This document shows positions 51,818 through 59,201 of a stretch of DNA of 63,034 nucleotides, one piece after another. The position numbers were made by a program, and so were the translations under genes. Within the stretch, counting starts at the first letter, position 1. Each line of letters starts with the position of its first letter. A model generated the notes under the pieces. That model had not been told where the DNA came from, made no database searches, and saw only the letters and a list, made by a program, of their open reading frames with translations. Source of the stretch: Bacteroidales bacterium 52_46 (GTDB lineage: Bacteria; Bacteroidota; Bacteroidia; Bacteroidales; Muribaculaceae); the NCBI GenBank assembly GCA_001915385.1, contig MNQK01000013.1:1-63034 (forward strand), written 5' to 3'.

Positions 51818-53056
51818 ATGAGAGGGAAATTACTTTTAATCGTTTCTGCTGTGGCAGCCCTTCACGTTTCGGCTGCCAACAGCTTTTTTAATGAGGACGG
51901 CACAACGGACACGACCGCGGGTACGGACGGAAACGGACGTATCGAATCGGTTCAAGCATTAGCCGAACGTCTCGGACAGGTGCGCCGTTATGATGCCTCG
52001 GCCGTATATAGCGTGCTCCTCCCGTCGGCCGAAAATGCAATCACATATAACATAAACCTACAGTCGGAAGCGGCCGCCGATTCTCTCGCTCCATGTAATT
52101 ACTTAATCTCATGGGAAGTGACGACGCCGTCGGGCAAGTCGTCGGGGTTTACCTCATATAGCGCCGGCAACCATTTTCGCTATTCCGACGAGCGCCTGCA
52201 GGAATATCATTTCGACAATGATTCAGTCCCGTTCCTGTCGGGACGCGGCGGAGTGCAGCGCAACGCACGGTTCACGAATCTCCTCCCCGCCTTTTTATCC
52301 GGTGAAATAAACAGAATCGCGTCTGACACTGCGTTCACATACCGATTCAATCCCAATGCCACATATTCGGGGAAGGACGCTGTACGGCTTGACGCCGTAG
52401 AGTCGGTGAAAGGATATACCGCCCGCGAACTGTCATTCATATTCGACGCTTTCTCCGGAACGCCGCTTCATATCTCGATTGAAAGTAATCCCGGTTCGGT
52501 ATCCGAGCAATCGGTCACTGTCAGCTACAGCGAACCTAAAGAAGCCGGAGTAGCCGATTTTACCGAAGCAACCCTGATTGGCCTCTACCCCGAAGTGTTC
52601 GAGCGCTTCCGTCAGGGAAATTTCCGTCTTGAAAATCTTCCCGGCACAGCTATGCCGCAGTTCTCGATGCCGACCCCTACCGGCGAACGTTATACATATC
52701 ACCGAGGCGACGGATTCCCGCGGCCTGTCGTCATCGCCGTAATCGATCCCGAAGTAGCCTCCGCGCCTGCTACCGTAAGCGCCATACGCAATGCCGTCAA
52801 CTCCATGCCGTCGGCCACCGATATTATCTGGGCTGTCAAATCACGTCATATCGACACCATCGAATCCCTGCTCGGATACGGACTTAAGGAGGGTGAGACG
52901 ATACTTGCCGGCGCCAATTCCATTATCAGGGACTGCGGCATAACGGCATTTCCGGCAATGATTTTCGTAGGCCGCGACGGCATCATCAAATCAGTACATA
53001 TCGGAGCCAACAAAAATCTCGAGGAGATTGTTATGCAGAAAGTAGCATTATTGTGA
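51818..53056 (+). CDS. Exported protein with LolA-like and thioredoxin-like parts
   Basis: 412 residues with a signal peptide ending at VSAAN. Residues ~45-240 are strand-rich and read like a LolA/outer-membrane lipoprotein-carrier-type domain (YNINLQSEAAADSLAPCNYL, YHFDNDSVPFLSGRGG, TYRFNPNATYSGKDAVRLDA). Residues ~285-412 resemble a thioredoxin-like domain, with cis-Pro in CGITAFPAMIFVGRDGIIKS, but no CxxC is visible, so redox activity is unlikely. Similar two-part proteins lie near thioredoxin genes in Bacteroidetes. tpx follows after 36 bases, suggesting one operon. Confidence 0.55.
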   Translation: MRGKLLLIVSAVAALHVSAANSFFNEDGTTDTTAGTDGNGRIESVQALAERLGQVRRYDASAVYSVLLPSAENAITYNINLQSEAAADSLAPCNYLISWEVTTPSGKSSGFTSYSAGNHFRYSDERLQEYHFDNDSVPFLSGRGGVQRNARFTNLLPAFLSGEINRIASDTAFTYRFNPNATYSGKDAVRLDAVESVKGYTARELSFIFDAFSGTPLHISIESNPGSVSEQSVTVSYSEPKEAGVADFTEATLIGLYPEVFERFRQGNFRLENLPGTAMPQFSMPTPTGERYTYHRGDGFPRPVVIAVIDPEVASAPATVSAIRNAVNSMPSATDIIWAVKSRHIDTIESLLGYGLKEGETILAGANSIIRDCGITAFPAMIFVGRDGIIKSVHIGANKNLEEIVMQKVALL

Positions 53057-53092
53057 TGCAATATTCAACGACAACAATAAAAAAATAATATT

Positions 53093-53611
53093 ATGGAAAC
53101 AGTTTTTTTTAAAGGCACACCCTGCCACACCTACGGCACCATACCGTCAGCCGGTGATAAAGCTCCATGCTTCACGCTTGTCGACCCCGACATGAAGGAA
53201 CTACGATGCTCCGACTATCGCGGCAAACGCGTTGTGATGAACATCTTTCCATCGCTCGACACCCCTGTATGCGCCGCTTCAGTACGCCGCTTCAACGAAC
53301 TTGCCGCCGGCCTTGACAACACTTCGGTGCTCTGCATATCAATGGACCTTCCGTTCGCCGCAAAACGTTTCTGCACGCTCGAAGGCATCGACGGTGTGAC
53401 AGCGGCATCGGCATTCCGCTCGCCCATGTTCTGCGAGAAATACGGTCTTGAGATTGTTGACGGCCCTCTCGCCGGACTTCTCGCCCGTGCCGTCATCATA
53501 CTCGACGAAGACCGCAAAGTCATCTACTCCCAGCTCGTGGAAGAAATCACCGAAGAGCCCGACTACGACGCCGCAGTCTCCGTTCTCAAAGGAGACAAAT
53601 TTCCCAAATGA
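53093..53611 (+). CDS. tpx: Thiol peroxidase (Tpx, atypical 2-Cys peroxiredoxin)
   Basis: 172 residues. The peroxidatic Cys is C60 in SLDTPVCAASVRRF and the resolving Cys is C94 in AKRFCTLEGI, at Tpx spacing. SAGDKAPCFTLVD and MNIFPSLDT complete the fold. It reduces hydroperoxides with electrons from thioredoxin. It is probably co-transcribed with the upstream thioredoxin-fold gene. Confidence 0.94.
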   Translation: METVFFKGTPCHTYGTIPSAGDKAPCFTLVDPDMKELRCSDYRGKRVVMNIFPSLDTPVCAASVRRFNELAAGLDNTSVLCISMDLPFAAKRFCTLEGIDGVTAASAFRSPMFCEKYGLEIVDGPLAGLLARAVIILDEDRKVIYSQLVEEITEEPDYDAAVSVLKGDKFPK

Positions 53612-53662
53612 ATGAGGATATTGCAAAATTACATTTTATAAAACAAAAAGGATTAGAAAACT

Positions 53663-53811
53663 AAGTAACTGTTCAAAATTATTTTGATATTATGACGGAA
53701 GGATTTTTCAGGCGATTTCCGGTGAGGAAGAAGGAGTGTAGCGAGCTACATGACTGATGAATATTAAAATAATGAGAATGGTTAATATAAAATAATTTTA
53801 AACAGTTACTT
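53663..53811. mobile_element. Degenerate palindromic element (family E)
   Basis: AAGTAACTGTTCAAAATTAT (53663-53682, extending to 53692) is inverted at 53783-53811 with a few differences. Inside, GGAGTGTAGCGAGCTACATG then ACTGA and AATATTAAAA (53733-53770) matches the motif in the 28.7 kb MITE: GGAGCATAGCGAGCTATGTG, ACCGA, AATATTAAAA. The ends differ from that MITE, so the two share an inner core only. It encodes no protein. Confidence 0.6.
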
Positions 53812-53830
53812 ATATTTTTTTAATACGATT

Positions 53831-53871
53831 AAAAGCCGCGGCTGCTATATTCATATAGTAGTCGCGGCCTT
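53831..53871. repeat. Family B palindrome, short form
   Basis: AAAAGCCGCGGCTGCTATAT is followed by TCATATAGTAGTCGCGGCCT. This is the core of the CCGCGG/TAGTAG family in a compact hairpin. It could also end transcripts from tpx. The rest of the 400-base gap holds no gene that I can see. Confidence 0.55.
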
Positions 53872-54016
53872 ACGTTGAATAGTAAACGTGCTCTACCGAT
53901 TCCGAAACAGACGTGGCGACGTCCCAGACTATTAATTTGCCTGTATTTAATTGCGTTCTCGAATATTATTTGTAACTTTACGATTATACTTTGAATGCAA
54001 GCAATAAGGCATAGAT

Positions 54017-54241
54017 ATGGACGAAAAAGGGATATTTGACAGAATCGAATATGTTGTCGCATGTGTCGGGGCTTTTGCCCAGCGATACAAGCTCTCCAAC
54101 TCTCAGGCTTACGCTTATCTGCGACGTTTCACAGGCATTGATTTTCTTCTTGACTGCTATGCCGCCGAACATACTCTCTCTATTGATGATGCAGTTTCCG
54201 ATCTCCAGATAATATGCAGCCGGAAAGGGGGTAAAATATGA
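54017..54241 (+). CDS. DUF3791-domain small protein (module gene 1)
   Basis: 74 residues. The sequence IEYVVACVGAFAQRYKLSNS, QAYAYLRRFTGIDFLLDCY, then AAEHTLSIDDAVSDL matches the DUF3791 pattern that I know from Bacteroidetes, where it is paired with DUF3990. It is probably an antitoxin-like partner. Its stop overlaps the start of the DUF3990 gene (ATGA), as in toxin-antitoxin operons. The role is inferred from context. Confidence 0.75.
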   Translation: MDEKGIFDRIEYVVACVGAFAQRYKLSNSQAYAYLRRFTGIDFLLDCYAAEHTLSIDDAVSDLQIICSRKGGKI

Positions 54242-54724
54242 TTCGGTTATATCACGGCTCCAACGTTGGTATTAAACATATTGACCTCTCACGAAGCAAA
54301 CGCGGCAAGGATTTCGGACAGGGATTCTATCTGAATGACAACCCAAATCAGGCTATGGCAATGGCTATCCGAACCGCCAGATTTATGGATGAGGGGCAGC
54401 CCACACTATACTGCTTTGAATTTGATGACACCAAAGCTTATGAAATAGGACTTAATATCAAAGTGTTCCATGAATATTCAGTGGAATGGGCTGAATTTGT
54501 AGTAATGAACCGCAAAAATTCCTCAGACATCCCAGCGCATCCCTACGATAGTAATAGGCCCTATTGCCGATGATACTGTAGGTGTACAAATTCGCCGCTA
54601 CATAATGGGCTATCTGTCTGCAACAGCATTGGTAGAGGAATTGAAATTCCGAGGAGACCATGCCGTTCAATATTTTTTTGGCACTCCTGAGGCAGTTGAA
54701 CTTCTTAAACGTATTGAACCATGA
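54238..54724 (+). pseudogene. Frameshifted DUF3990 gene (ADP-ribosyltransferase-like fold)
   Basis: The first frame encodes LYHGSNVGIKHIDLSRSKRG and KDFGQGFYLNDNPNQAMAMA, which resemble the conserved strands of ART-type proteins, and runs to HPYD at ~54549. The next bases should read GATATAGTAATAGGC but are GATAGTAATAGGC, so two bases are missing and the frame ends at a TGA at 54571. In the shifted frame the protein resumes as TIVIGPIADDTVGVQIRRY, continues YFFGTPEAVELLKRIEP and stops at 54722-54724, overlapping the next ATG. The intact gene would give ~162 residues. The toxin-like half is thus disrupted. Confidence 0.8.
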
Positions 54725-54942
54725 CACAGAATATACAGTTTCAGATAGAATGTCTCGCAACAGAACTGACCGAAATGCTGATGACCGAATACGGATGGGA
54801 CATACGCCGTGCACTCGACGAATTATACACTTCCGAAACATTTGCCAAACTTAACGATCCCGAATGTGGGCTTTACTATCAGGGTGCCGTATATATCTTC
54901 CAGTTTCTCAAGTCAGAAATCGAAACCGGCAAAATCGCATAA
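54721..54942 (+). CDS. Second DUF3791-like small protein (module gene 3)
   Basis: 73 residues: FQIECLATELTEMLMTEYGW, DIRRALDELYTSETFAKLND, then PECGLYYQGAVYIFQFLK. It shares size and helical pattern with the first DUF3791-like gene. Its ATG overlaps the original stop of the DUF3990 gene, which shows that the frameshifted gene really extended to 54724. It is a likely second antitoxin-like subunit and appears intact. Confidence 0.7.
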   Translation: MTQNIQFQIECLATELTEMLMTEYGWDIRRALDELYTSETFAKLNDPECGLYYQGAVYIFQFLKSEIETGKIA

Positions 54943-54976
54943 CGCACATCAAACGTAGCAGCCGCATCTGCGGGGG

Positions 54977-56119
54977 TCAGTAGCAGTTGATTATGTCGGC
55001 TATGGCATGCGCGTCGGATGGCGTGGTGCATGCCGATACGGGGAGGGAAAGCACTGTGCGGCCTATCTGTTCGGCCTGAGCGAGAGCATCGCCGATTGCG
55101 GCGTAGTCAACCGATGCCATGCACGGCTGCATGTGTGGAGGAACTGCATAATGTATGTCGGTGGCGACTCCGGCTTTGGAGAGATATTCACGAAGATTGT
55201 CGCGGCTGTCGCATCTTACTACGTACTGGTGCCATACCATGTCATTGCCTGATATTGCAGGGCGGATTATGGCGGGATTCGTGATAGCGTCGTCATATAT
55301 TCCGGCTATGGCACGCCGCATGCTGTTTTCTCGGTCGAGGTACGGGAGCTTTACATTCAGTACCGCGGCCTGCACTGGGTCGAGACGGCAGTTAGCGCCG
55401 AGGTATATGTTGTGGTAACGGCGGTCGCTGCCATAATTGGCAAGAGCCCTCACACGCGCGGCGAGGTCACTGTCGTGGGTCACAACAGCTCCGGCATCGC
55501 CGATTGCACCGAGATTTTTTGTAGGATAGAACGAGAACGCCCCGGCATGACCGAGTCCGCCGGTGACGTATGTTCCGTACAGTCCTGCCGTCACCGAACA
55601 TGCGCCGATAGCCTGCGCGTTGTCCTCGATGACAAGCAGGTTATGGCACTCAACGAATTCCTTGATTTTTTCGTCCCAGCATGCACGGCCATAGAGATGG
55701 ACGGGCATTACCGCACGGGTGCGCGGTGTCAGCGCCTCCTCCAGCCGCGATGTGTCGAGATTGAGCGCAGACATATCCACGGGAGCAAGTACAGGCCGCA
55801 AACCTGCGTCTATTATCGCCAGTATCGACGCTATATAGGTGTTTGCCGCCACTATCACCTCGTCGCCTTTCGAGAGGTCGCCTCTGTCGACCCACGCCCT
55901 CAGTATCAGTCTGAGCGCGTCGAGCCCGTTGCTCACGCCTATCGCATGTGGCGCACCTGTAAGTGCCGTCAGTCCGCACTCCAGACGCTCGCATTCCTCT
56001 CCTCCGACATACCGGCCGGAGGTTACGACACGCACTACGGCGGCCTCGATTTCGGCCATGTAGGGAGCGTTTATCCGCGCGAGGTCAAGAAACGTGTATT
56101 TCGGTACAGGCTGCGTCAT
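54977..56119 (-). CDS. DegT/DnrJ/EryC1-family sugar aminotransferase (FdtB/QdtB-like)
   Basis: 380 residues of the PLP-dependent sugar aminotransferase family. Motifs: GGEECERLECGLTALTGAPH, AIGVSNGLDALRLILRA, VIVAANTYIASILAIIDAGL, DNAQAIGACSVTAGLYGTYV, and the Schiff-base Lys in FYPTKNLGAIGDAGAVV. Next to FdtA-like and dTDP-glucose genes, it probably puts an amino group on C3 of a dTDP-3-keto-6-deoxyhexose. Its start overlaps the stop of the tandem FdtA gene (ATGA). It is last in the operon as seen here. Confidence 0.88.
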   Translation of the reverse strand: MTQPVPKYTFLDLARINAPYMAEIEAAVVRVVTSGRYVGGEECERLECGLTALTGAPHAIGVSNGLDALRLILRAWVDRGDLSKGDEVIVAANTYIASILAIIDAGLRPVLAPVDMSALNLDTSRLEEALTPRTRAVMPVHLYGRACWDEKIKEFVECHNLLVIEDNAQAIGACSVTAGLYGTYVTGGLGHAGAFSFYPTKNLGAIGDAGAVVTHDSDLAARVRALANYGSDRRYHNIYLGANCRLDPVQAAVLNVKLPYLDRENSMRRAIAGIYDDAITNPAIIRPAISGNDMVWHQYVVRCDSRDNLREYLSKAGVATDIHYAVPPHMQPCMASVDYAAIGDALAQAEQIGRTVLSLPVSACTTPSDAHAIADIINCY

Positions 56120-56985
56120 TGTCCCTTTACATAGATTTCATTATACCGCGACTTCGACCGGCAGTAGTCCTCCTCCGAATACAGCTCCGACGTAAGCACG
56201 AGACTTACCGAACCGGAGGAGAAATTGTCGAGCGAACGCCATATTCCGTTGGGTATATACAGCGCACGGTATGGACGGTTCAACGAGAATTTGCGCTCGT
56301 CGACACCGTCGGTCAGCGTCACGTCGAAAGAACCGGAAGCGGCGACAATGAATTCGTGGGCCTTGAAATGGGAATGCCCTCCGCGCTCCGAATCGCCCGG
56401 CACATCATAGAGATAGAATACGCGCTTTACGGGAAACAGGTTGGCGGCGTTGTCGACCACGGTAAGCGAGCCGTTAGGATGGCAGATACGCGACAGTTCC
56501 ACTATGCGGCAGTCGTCAAGGGTGTTGCGCCGGCTGAAATCATAATTCCAAACCGATGCGCCGGCCTGCTTGACCTCAGGACAGCCTCCGGCATTCAGTT
56601 CTTCGAGCCACAAATCCCTGTCGCGCACGTAGTCGCGTTCGTCATAATTGGTCGACGACAATACGAGAGCCACCGAGTTAGTGGAAAAATTGTCGATACG
56701 CCTCCACGTCATCGGCGGTACGTAAAGCCCGTAGAACGACCGTCCGAGCTGTATGCGACGCTCACCGTCGCCACTGTCGACTACCACATCAAACGAGCCC
56801 GAGAGTGCCACGATAAGCTCCGAAGAGGTACGGAATGCATGGCCGTGGCGCTCCTCGCCACCCGGCACATCGTAAATCCAATACGCGCGCCGGATATCAA
56901 ACGGCACCTGCGAGCCATTCTGAATGAAAGTCAGATTGCCCCGCGGGTCAAGTATTTTCGGGAGTGACAGCAGCTGCGGTTTCAT
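56116..56985 (-). CDS. Tandem FdtA/WxcM-like dTDP-sugar 3,4-ketoisomerase (two cupin domains)
   Basis: 289 residues that are two FdtA-like cupins in a row (about 1-130 and 155-289). Each has the RG/NG-LT start (DPRGNLTFIQ; HPNGSLTVVD), an F/YWIYDVPG strand, and a late RxxDNFS strand. In FdtA the isomerase base pair is HxH. Domain 1 has R46-HGHA-F51, where H49 is kept but the second His is Phe. Domain 2 has GGHSHFK with both H204 and H206. Single-domain FdtA proteins are ~135-150 residues. The DegT partner is coupled downstream by ATGA, and rfbA lies 25 bases upstream. Confidence 0.85.
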   Translation of the reverse strand: MKPQLLSLPKILDPRGNLTFIQNGSQVPFDIRRAYWIYDVPGGEERHGHAFRTSSELIVALSGSFDVVVDSGDGERRIQLGRSFYGLYVPPMTWRRIDNFSTNSVALVLSSTNYDERDYVRDRDLWLEELNAGGCPEVKQAGASVWNYDFSRRNTLDDCRIVELSRICHPNGSLTVVDNAANLFPVKRVFYLYDVPGDSERGGHSHFKAHEFIVAASGSFDVTLTDGVDERKFSLNRPYRALYIPNGIWRSLDNFSSGSVSLVLTSELYSEEDYCRSKSRYNEIYVKGQ

Positions 56986-57010
56986 GAGCGGTCTACGACA
57001 GTTGATTAAT

Positions 57011-57901
57011 TCAGTTTTTTTCTACACCCTTGTCGGCAAGAGCTATAAGATATGCGCCGTAGTCGTTTTTGGCCATCGGTGCGGCAATTTCCCTGAGCTT
57101 GTCGGCGTTAATGAAACCGCGGCGGAAGGCAATCTCCTCGAGGGCGGCTACATAAAATCCCTGACGCTTCTGTATAGCCTCGATAAATCCCGAAGCCTCC
57201 ATCAGAGAGTCAATTGTGCCGGTATCAAGCCATGCGAAACCGCGGCCGAAACATTTTACGTTCAGGCGGCCGGCCTGCAGATAGGCGTCGTTGACCGATG
57301 TTATCTCCAGCTCTCCGCGTGCCGACGGCTTCACGTTGGCGGCGATGTCGACCACGTCGTTGGGATAGAAGTAGAGTCCTACCACGGCGAGATTGCTTTT
57401 GGGCTGAAGCGGCTTTTCCTCAATCGAGGTAGCATGGCCCGTCTCGTCGAGCGTCACGACACCGTAACGGTTGGGATCCTTTACCTGATAGGCGAAGACC
57501 GTCGCCTCGTTATTGCGCTCGGCTATTGCAAGAGCCTCATGAAGCAATCCGGTGAAACCCTGGCCGTAGAATATATTGTCGCCGAGCACAAGGCACACAC
57601 TGTCGTCGCCGATAAACTCGCGGCCTATGATAAAGGCCTGCGCCAGCCCCTCGGGACGAGGCTGCACGGCATACGAGAAGCGCACGCCCAGATCCTCACC
57701 CGTGCCGAGCAGACGGCGGAACATAGGCAGGTCGTCGGGGGTGGAGATTATAAGTATCTCCTTTATGCCGGCAAGCATAAGCACCGACACGGGATAATAT
57801 ATCATCGGCTTGTCATATACGGGTATCAGCTGCTTTGAAACACCTTTCGTGATGGGGTAAAGCCTGGTTCCTGAACCGCCGGCCAATACTATTCCTTTCA
57901 T
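57011..57901 (-). CDS. rfbA: Glucose-1-phosphate thymidylyltransferase
   Basis: 296 residues. The nucleotide loop is LAGGSGTRLYPITKGVSKQL. PMIYYPVSVLMLAGIKEILI, QPRPEGLAQAFIIGREFIGD and LVLGDNIFYGQGF follow, with the VTLDE and RGFAWLDTGT segments further on. It makes dTDP-glucose from dTTP and glucose-1-phosphate. It sits between the FdtA-like gene and rfbB in the sugar operon. Confidence 0.96.
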   Translation of the reverse strand: MKGIVLAGGSGTRLYPITKGVSKQLIPVYDKPMIYYPVSVLMLAGIKEILIISTPDDLPMFRRLLGTGEDLGVRFSYAVQPRPEGLAQAFIIGREFIGDDSVCLVLGDNIFYGQGFTGLLHEALAIAERNNEATVFAYQVKDPNRYGVVTLDETGHATSIEEKPLQPKSNLAVVGLYFYPNDVVDIAANVKPSARGELEITSVNDAYLQAGRLNVKCFGRGFAWLDTGTIDSLMEASGFIEAIQKRQGFYVAALEEIAFRRGFINADKLREIAAPMAKNDYGAYLIALADKGVEKN

Positions 57902-57936
57902 AATCTGTCTATTTTTTCAGAACGTGTAACTTATAT

Positions 57937-59136
57937 TTATCTTCCCTTGTACATCCGGTCGTAATATTTCTGATAGTCGCCCGATACCACGTCGGCCACC
58001 CATTGCTGGTTGTCGAGATACCATTTCAAAGTCTTGCGGATGCCTTCCACAAATGGAGTCTCGGGATACCAGCCGAGTTCGGTGGCAATCTTGGTCGGGT
58101 CGATAGCGTAGCGCATGTCATGTCCGGGACGGTCGGCCACGTAGGTAATCAGCTCTTCGTTGATTTCCTCGGGCGCGATGGCAAATATCTTGCGGTAGGC
58201 CGGTTCGGCATCGAGCATCTCCCTGACGAGGCGCAGTATGGTCTTTACTATATTGATATTGCTCTCCTCATTGAAACCGCCGATATTGTAGACCTCGCCG
58301 ATACGGCCTTTGCGGAGCACCATATCGATGCCTTTGGCATGGTCGGCCACATAGAGCCAGTCGCGTACATTCTCACCTTTGCCGTATACGGGAAGTTTCT
58401 TCCCTTCGGTGATATTTTTGATAATCAGCGGTATGAGCTTTTCGGGGAAATGATAGGGACCGTAGTTGTTGGAGCAGCGGGTAATGTTGACTGGCATGCC
58501 GTAAGTCTCGTGGTAGGCCATGGTCAGCATGTCGGCCGCAGTCTTTGATGCCGAATAGGGCGAACGCGGAGCAAGCGGAGTCGCTTCGGTGAAATATTTG
58601 TCGCCGAAAGTCTTGAGGTCGCTTCTGCCCTCGACCACACGTGCCACGTCGTTGCTCAGATGGAGCTCCTGCGCTTCGTCATAATTCTTTTCGAGCGAGC
58701 CATACACTTCGTCGGTCGATATCTGAAGGAATTTCTTGCCGGCGCGGTATTTGGGATGCCCGTTCTCATCTTTGCCTTCGTACCATGCCTTGCGGGCGCA
58801 GTCGAGCATATTCTGTGCCCCGAGTATATTTGTCTCGAGAAAGAGTCGGGGATTCGTTATCGAACGGTCCACGTGGCTTTCAGCCGCGAAATTCACCACA
58901 TAGTCGGGATCATATTCCGCCATGATTTTCTCCACGAGTTCCCTGTCGCCTATGTCGCCTTTCACGAAATTGACGTTGTCCAGTTCGAGAAGCGGCTTGA
59001 TAGTCATCAGATTGCCTGCATACGTCAGTACGTCGAGTATCAGCACATCCACTTCACTACCGTATGTCTTGATCAGATAGTCTACAAAATTGCTTCCAAT
59101 AAAACCGGCACCACCGGTAACTAAATACTTTTTCAT
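57937..59136 (-). CDS. rfbB: dTDP-glucose 4,6-dehydratase
   Basis: 399 residues, an extended SDR. NAD-binding TGGAGFIGSNFVDYLIKTYG; active site with Thr/Asp/Glu in QISTDEVYGSL and YxxxK in SPYSASKTAADM; NNYGPYHFPEKLIPLII; and WLYVADHAKGIDMVL. A ~35-residue insertion after EVYGSL (KNYDEAQELHLSNDVARVVE) makes it longer than the ~350 of E. coli RmlB, as in other Bacteroidetes forms. It makes dTDP-4-keto-6-deoxyglucose, the substrate of the FdtA step. It is the first sugar gene on this strand. Confidence 0.96.
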   Translation of the reverse strand: MKKYLVTGGAGFIGSNFVDYLIKTYGSEVDVLILDVLTYAGNLMTIKPLLELDNVNFVKGDIGDRELVEKIMAEYDPDYVVNFAAESHVDRSITNPRLFLETNILGAQNMLDCARKAWYEGKDENGHPKYRAGKKFLQISTDEVYGSLEKNYDEAQELHLSNDVARVVEGRSDLKTFGDKYFTEATPLAPRSPYSASKTAADMLTMAYHETYGMPVNITRCSNNYGPYHFPEKLIPLIIKNITEGKKLPVYGKGENVRDWLYVADHAKGIDMVLRKGRIGEVYNIGGFNEESNINIVKTILRLVREMLDAEPAYRKIFAIAPEEINEELITYVADRPGHDMRYAIDPTKIATELGWYPETPFVEGIRKTLKWYLDNQQWVADVVSGDYQKYYDRMYKGR

Positions 59137-59201
59137 CGATTGGTTCTTTTTATTTTAATCCACTAATCTATTTGTCTCGTCGTTCAGCTGAATATGGCTG
59201 T

